The notes under the pieces were generated by a model that was not told the origin of the DNA, did not search any database, and was given only the letters and a program-made list of their open reading frames with translations. Positions 5,735 to 8,486 of a DNA stretch of 8,486 nucleotides are shown one piece after another; position 1 is the stretch's first letter, and the number at the start of each line of letters is the position of its first letter. Made by a program: the position numbers and the translations under genes. Source of the stretch: SUP05 sp964577715 (GTDB lineage: Bacteria > Pseudomonadota > Gammaproteobacteria > PS1 > Pseudothioglobaceae). The stretch spans positions 1-8,486 of the forward strand of contig CAZOAA010000048.1 in assembly GCA_964577715.1 (NCBI GenBank), given 5' to 3'.

Positions 5735-8293
5735 TTATGAAAATATTAACTCACTATTGTCAGTATCTGCATGAATCGTAGTGCCAGGCAAAAACTCTCC
5801 AGATAAAATCTTTTGTGAAAGAGGATTTTCTAATAGTTGCTGAATAGTTCGCTTTAGCGGTCTAGCGCCAAATACTGGGTCATAGCCCCTATCAATAATT
5901 ATATCCATTGCATTATCGCTTAACTCCAACTTAAGATCTAAATCTTGAAGGCGAGATTGTAAGATTTCAACTTGAAGTTTAGCAATACCTTTGATTTGCT
6001 CTTTTTCAAGATTATTAAACACTACAATTTCATCGATACGATTTACAAACTCAGGTCGGAAATGTTCACCAACAATTTTAGTTAGTTCATTAGTCATGTC
6101 TTTGCCAGGGTTTTCTTGAATAAGGTGTGAACCTAGGTTCGAAGTCATTACAATAACCGTATTTTTAAAGTCAACCGTGCGACCCTGGCCATCAGTCAAA
6201 CGACCATCATCAAGTACCTGTAAAAGTACATTGAATACGTCAGGATGTGCTTTTTCCACTTCATCAAGCAAGATAATTGAGTATGGCTTACGACGCACCG
6301 CTTCGGTTAAAACACCACCTTGTTCGTAACCAACATACCCAGGAGGCGCGCCAATGAGGCGTGCAACTGAGTGTTTTTCCATAAATTCACTCATATCTAC
6401 TCGTACAATGGCTTGTTCGGTATCAAACAAGAAATCGGCTAATGCTTTAGTGAGTTCAGTTTTACCAACACCAGTAGGTCCCATAAACATAAACGAGCCA
6501 TCTGGTCGGTTAGGGTCACTTAATCCTGCACGCGAGCGACGCACTGCATCAGAGATAACCTTAACAGCTTTATCTTGACCAACAAGTCGCTTATGGATAA
6601 TTTCCTCCATTTGCAGTAGCTTGTCTTTTTCTCCTTCCATCATTTTATCCACTGGAATACCTGTCCAACGCGCTACAATGTGGGCGATTTCATCTTCAGT
6701 TACTTTGTTACGAAGTAGTGTCATATCCTCGCCATCGTCAGATTCTGCTTGGACGATTTTGGCTTCTAAATCTGGAATTTTTCCGTATTGCAGCTCACTC
6801 ATCTTCGCCAAATCATTATTACGGTTTGCCGCTTCTAGCTCTGCTTTAGCCTGTTCTAATTCTTCTTTTAAGTGTTGTGCACCTTGTACTTGGGATTTTT
6901 CTTTTTTCCAAATTTCTTCAAGATCAGCGTATTCTTTTTCTAGTTTTTTAATATTGCTCTCAAGCTCTTTTAAGCGCTCCTTAGAAGATTTATCCTTTTC
7001 TTTTTTAAGTGCCATACGCTCAATCTTGAGTTGTACCAATTTTCGATCAAGCTTATCCATTGACTCAGGTTTAGAATCAATCTCCATACGAATTTGCGAT
7101 GCCGCCTCGTCAATTAAATCGATAGCCTTATCTGGTAGTTGTCTATCGGTAATATAGCGTGTTGAATAAGTAACCGCAGCGATAATAGCTGGGTCGGTAA
7201 CCTCAACACCATGATGCACTTCGTATTTTTCTTTGAGTCCGCGCAAAATAGCCACTGTATCTTCTTCAGTTGGCTCATCTACCAATACCTTTTGGAATCG
7301 ACGCTCTAGCGCTGAATCTTTTTCAATGTATTCACGGTATTCATTAAGTGTAGTAGCGCCCATACAGTGCAAATCACCTCTTGCAAGAGCAGGTTTGAGC
7401 ATATTACCTGCATCCATAGCACCGTCAGTTTTTCCTGCACCAACCATAGTGTGAAGTTCATCAATAAATAGAATGACTTGACCTTGTTCAGCTTCAAGCT
7501 CTTTCAGTACAGCTTTTAGGCGCTCTTCAAATTCTCCACGATATTTTGCTCCTGCAACAAGTGCTGCCATATCGAGCGATAGAACTTTTTTACCTTTAAT
7601 GCCTTCAGGCACTTCGCCATTAATAATGCGCTGTGCCAAGCCTTCTACAATGGCGGTTTTTCCCACACCTGGCTCACCAATAAGTACTGGGTTATTTTTG
7701 GTTCTGCGTTGTAATACTTGTATAGCACGACGGATTTCACCATCACGTCCAATAACAGGATCGAGCTTACCATCCTGTGCGCGTTCTGTAAGATCGAGCG
7801 TATATTTTTTTAGGGCATCTCTCCCAGTTTCTGCATTTTGATCTGTCACGTTTTCGCCTCCTCTAAGGTCATCAATTGCTGCTGATAATTTGTTTTTATC
7901 AACACCTGTGTCTTTTAATAATTTTGTAGTTGTGTCATTACTATCAATAATAGCCAATAAAAATAACTCAGTTGATAGATAACTATCACCTTTATCAGTT
8001 GCTAATTTTTCAGTTGTATTGAGTAGTCTTAGTAAGTTTTGTGATATGCCAATATCACCATTTGGGCTACTTACAACTGCTAAATTATCAATCTCTTTAT
8101 CAACATTTACTTTAAGCTTGTTAGTATCAACATTACATGCCTTTAGCACATTAGCAACACTAGAACTATTATCACTCAGCATAGAGCTTAGTACATGCAC
8201 ACCTTCAATTGCACTGTGGTTTTTACCAATTGCAATAGATTGTGCCAATCCAAGATCTTGTTGAAATTGAGAAGTTAGTTTGTCAATATTCAT
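5735..8293 (-). CDS. clpB: ClpB protein disaggregase (Hsp100 AAA+ ATPase)
   Basis: ClpB is a cytoplasmic hexameric ATPase that works with DnaK to pull proteins out of aggregates after heat stress. At 852 residues it nearly matches E. coli ClpB (857). The order is an N-domain (about 1-145), NBD1 with Walker A GEPGVGKTA (206-214), pore KYRGE with Tyr251, Walker B LFIDEL with Glu279 and arginine fingers Arg331/Arg332. A coiled-coil middle domain rich in K and E follows (about 405-525). NBD2 has Walker A GPTGVGKTE (605-613), pore GYVGYEQGG with Tyr653, Walker B ILLDEVEKAH with Glu678 and sensor-2 GARPLKR (809-815). All catalytic positions are intact. The N-domain is more divergent from E. coli than the ATPase core. 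The ATG at 8293 has no clear Shine-Dalgarno sequence, whereas GTG at codon 149 has a perfect one, so a shorter isoform is likely. A sigma-32-type promoter lies upstream. No intrinsic terminator follows, so read-through into rnfE is possible. Confidence 0.99.
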   Translation of the reverse strand: MNIDKLTSQFQQDLGLAQSIAIGKNHSAIEGVHVLSSMLSDNSSSVANVLKACNVDTNKLKVNVDKEIDNLAVVSSPNGDIGISQNLLRLLNTTEKLATDKGDSYLSTELFLLAIIDSNDTTTKLLKDTGVDKNKLSAAIDDLRGGENVTDQNAETGRDALKKYTLDLTERAQDGKLDPVIGRDGEIRRAIQVLQRRTKNNPVLIGEPGVGKTAIVEGLAQRIINGEVPEGIKGKKVLSLDMAALVAGAKYRGEFEERLKAVLKELEAEQGQVILFIDELHTMVGAGKTDGAMDAGNMLKPALARGDLHCMGATTLNEYREYIEKDSALERRFQKVLVDEPTEEDTVAILRGLKEKYEVHHGVEVTDPAIIAAVTYSTRYITDRQLPDKAIDLIDEAASQIRMEIDSKPESMDKLDRKLVQLKIERMALKKEKDKSSKERLKELESNIKKLEKEYADLEEIWKKEKSQVQGAQHLKEELEQAKAELEAANRNNDLAKMSELQYGKIPDLEAKIVQAESDDGEDMTLLRNKVTEDEIAHIVARWTGIPVDKMMEGEKDKLLQMEEIIHKRLVGQDKAVKVISDAVRRSRAGLSDPNRPDGSFMFMGPTGVGKTELTKALADFLFDTEQAIVRVDMSEFMEKHSVARLIGAPPGYVGYEQGGVLTEAVRRKPYSIILLDEVEKAHPDVFNVLLQVLDDGRLTDGQGRTVDFKNTVIVMTSNLGSHLIQENPGKDMTNELTKIVGEHFRPEFVNRIDEIVVFNNLEKEQIKGIAKLQVEILQSRLQDLDLKLELSDNAMDIIIDRGYDPVFGARPLKRTIQQLLENPLSQKILSGEFLPGTTIHADTDNSELIFS
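7847..7864 (-). promoter_or_regulatory. Internal ribosome site and GTG start at clpB codon 149 (ClpB-deltaN isoform)
   Basis: On the coding strand AGAGGAGG (7864-7857) is followed by seven bases and then GTG (7849-7847), which is Val149 in frame. Initiation here would give a 704-residue ClpB without the N-domain. E. coli ClpB is known to make its short form from a GTG at the same codon. The ribosome site here is a full match to the anti-Shine-Dalgarno core and is much stronger than anything at the main start. Confidence 0.82.
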
Positions 8294-8327
8294 AGATTTT
8301 GTATTAGTTTTATTTAAGTTAGTTACT

Positions 8328-8356
8328 ATCTATGGGATGATATTTGGTTATTCAAG
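8328..8356 (-). promoter_or_regulatory. Sigma-32 (RpoH) heat-shock promoter for clpB
   Basis: On the minus strand CTTGAAT (8356-8350) is followed, after 13 bases, by CCCATAGAT (8336-8328). The sigma-32 consensus is CTTGAAA, a spacer of about 13-14 and CCCCATnTa, so both boxes and the spacing fit well. Transcription would start near 8320, leaving a leader of about 27 nt before the clpB ATG at 8293. The -35 box lies only 18 bases from the divergent trmL start. Confidence 0.85.
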
Positions 8357-8373
8357 TGAAAAAATAAAATATT

Positions 8374-8486
8374 ATGTTAAATTTAGTATTATTCGAACCC
8401 GAGATTCCCAATAACACAGGAAGCTTGATTCGCCTGTCGGCAAATATGGGCTGTAAGCTACATTTAATCAAACCCTATGGTTTTGA
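8374..8486 (+). CDS. trmL: tRNA (cytidine/uridine-34-2'-O)-methyltransferase TrmL, N-terminal 37 codons; cut by window end
   Basis: TrmL is a SPOUT-fold enzyme that 2'-O-methylates the wobble base of certain leucine tRNAs using S-adenosylmethionine. The visible start MLNLVLFEPEIPNNTGSLIR, followed by LSANMGCKLHLIKPYGF, matches the E. coli TrmL N-terminus (MLNIVLYEPEIPPNTGNIIR...). It includes the EPEIPxNTG segment that is diagnostic for this family and the RLSANMG helix with an NTG-type Asn-Thr-Gly loop. The frame is open to the window edge and the rest lies outside. There is no Shine-Dalgarno sequence before ATG 8374. A TAAAAT box (8365-8370) lies directly upstream and would give a very short or absent leader if it is a -10 element. 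The gene diverges from clpB, and its upstream region holds the clpB heat-shock promoter. Confidence 0.93.
   Translation, partial: MLNLVLFEPEIPNNTGSLIRLSANMGCKLHLIKPYGF

Noticed and set aside
6621..7157. Long + strand open frame (178 codons) opposite the ClpB middle domain
   Set aside because: It is very rich in serine and leucine because it is the antisense of a Lys/Glu-rich coiled coil. It has no recognisable domain and lies wholly inside clpB.

Overview
The window reads as a piece of an AT-rich gammaproteobacterial chromosome. The evidence is a bacterial A-type RNase P RNA, a ClpB that keeps E. coli residue numbering at its catalytic positions, an Rnf/Rsx subunit, TrmL, and a heat-shock (sigma-32-type) promoter. 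The low GC content, a TRAP carboxylate transporter and a periplasmic rhodanese would fit a marine sulfur-oxidiser-like lineage such as SUP05/Thioglobus, but that placement is an inference from gene content and I could not test it.

Layout, left to right. The 3' two-thirds of rnpB enters from the left edge on the + strand (1-262). It is followed directly by a 126-bp imperfect inverted repeat (262-387) and a small unrecognised exported protein gene on + (447-710). A long co-directional block then lies on the minus strand. In transcription order, from right to left, it is clpB (8293-5735), rnfE (5690-5040), a periplasmic rhodanese (5040-4414), prmC (4410-3625), and a TRAP transporter as binding protein, small permease and large permease (3590-731). 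At the right edge trmL starts divergently from clpB on + (8374 onward, cut by the window).

How the genes work together. clpB is driven by a clear sigma-32-like promoter that lies between it and trmL. Its message probably encodes two isoforms, because codon 149 is GTG preceded by a perfect AGGAGG. From rnfE through prmC the genes are tightly packed (1-base overlap, then a 3-nt gap), so they are probably translationally coupled. rnfE stands without its usual rnfABCDG partners. The TRAP genes dctP-dctQ-dctM form a compact transport operon for an organic acid, probably a 2-oxo acid judging from TakP-like motifs.

The most unusual signals are non-coding. A 43-nt near-perfect palindrome buries the rnfE start codon and has no terminator U-tract, so it looks like a translational control hairpin downstream of a heat-shock gene. 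A 16-bp identical sequence is shared by the starts of rnfE and prmC. prmC, which encodes the release-factor methyltransferase, starts at TTG only one codon after, and in frame with, the UAA stop of the preceding gene. I saw no CRISPR array, tRNA, transposase or phage gene.
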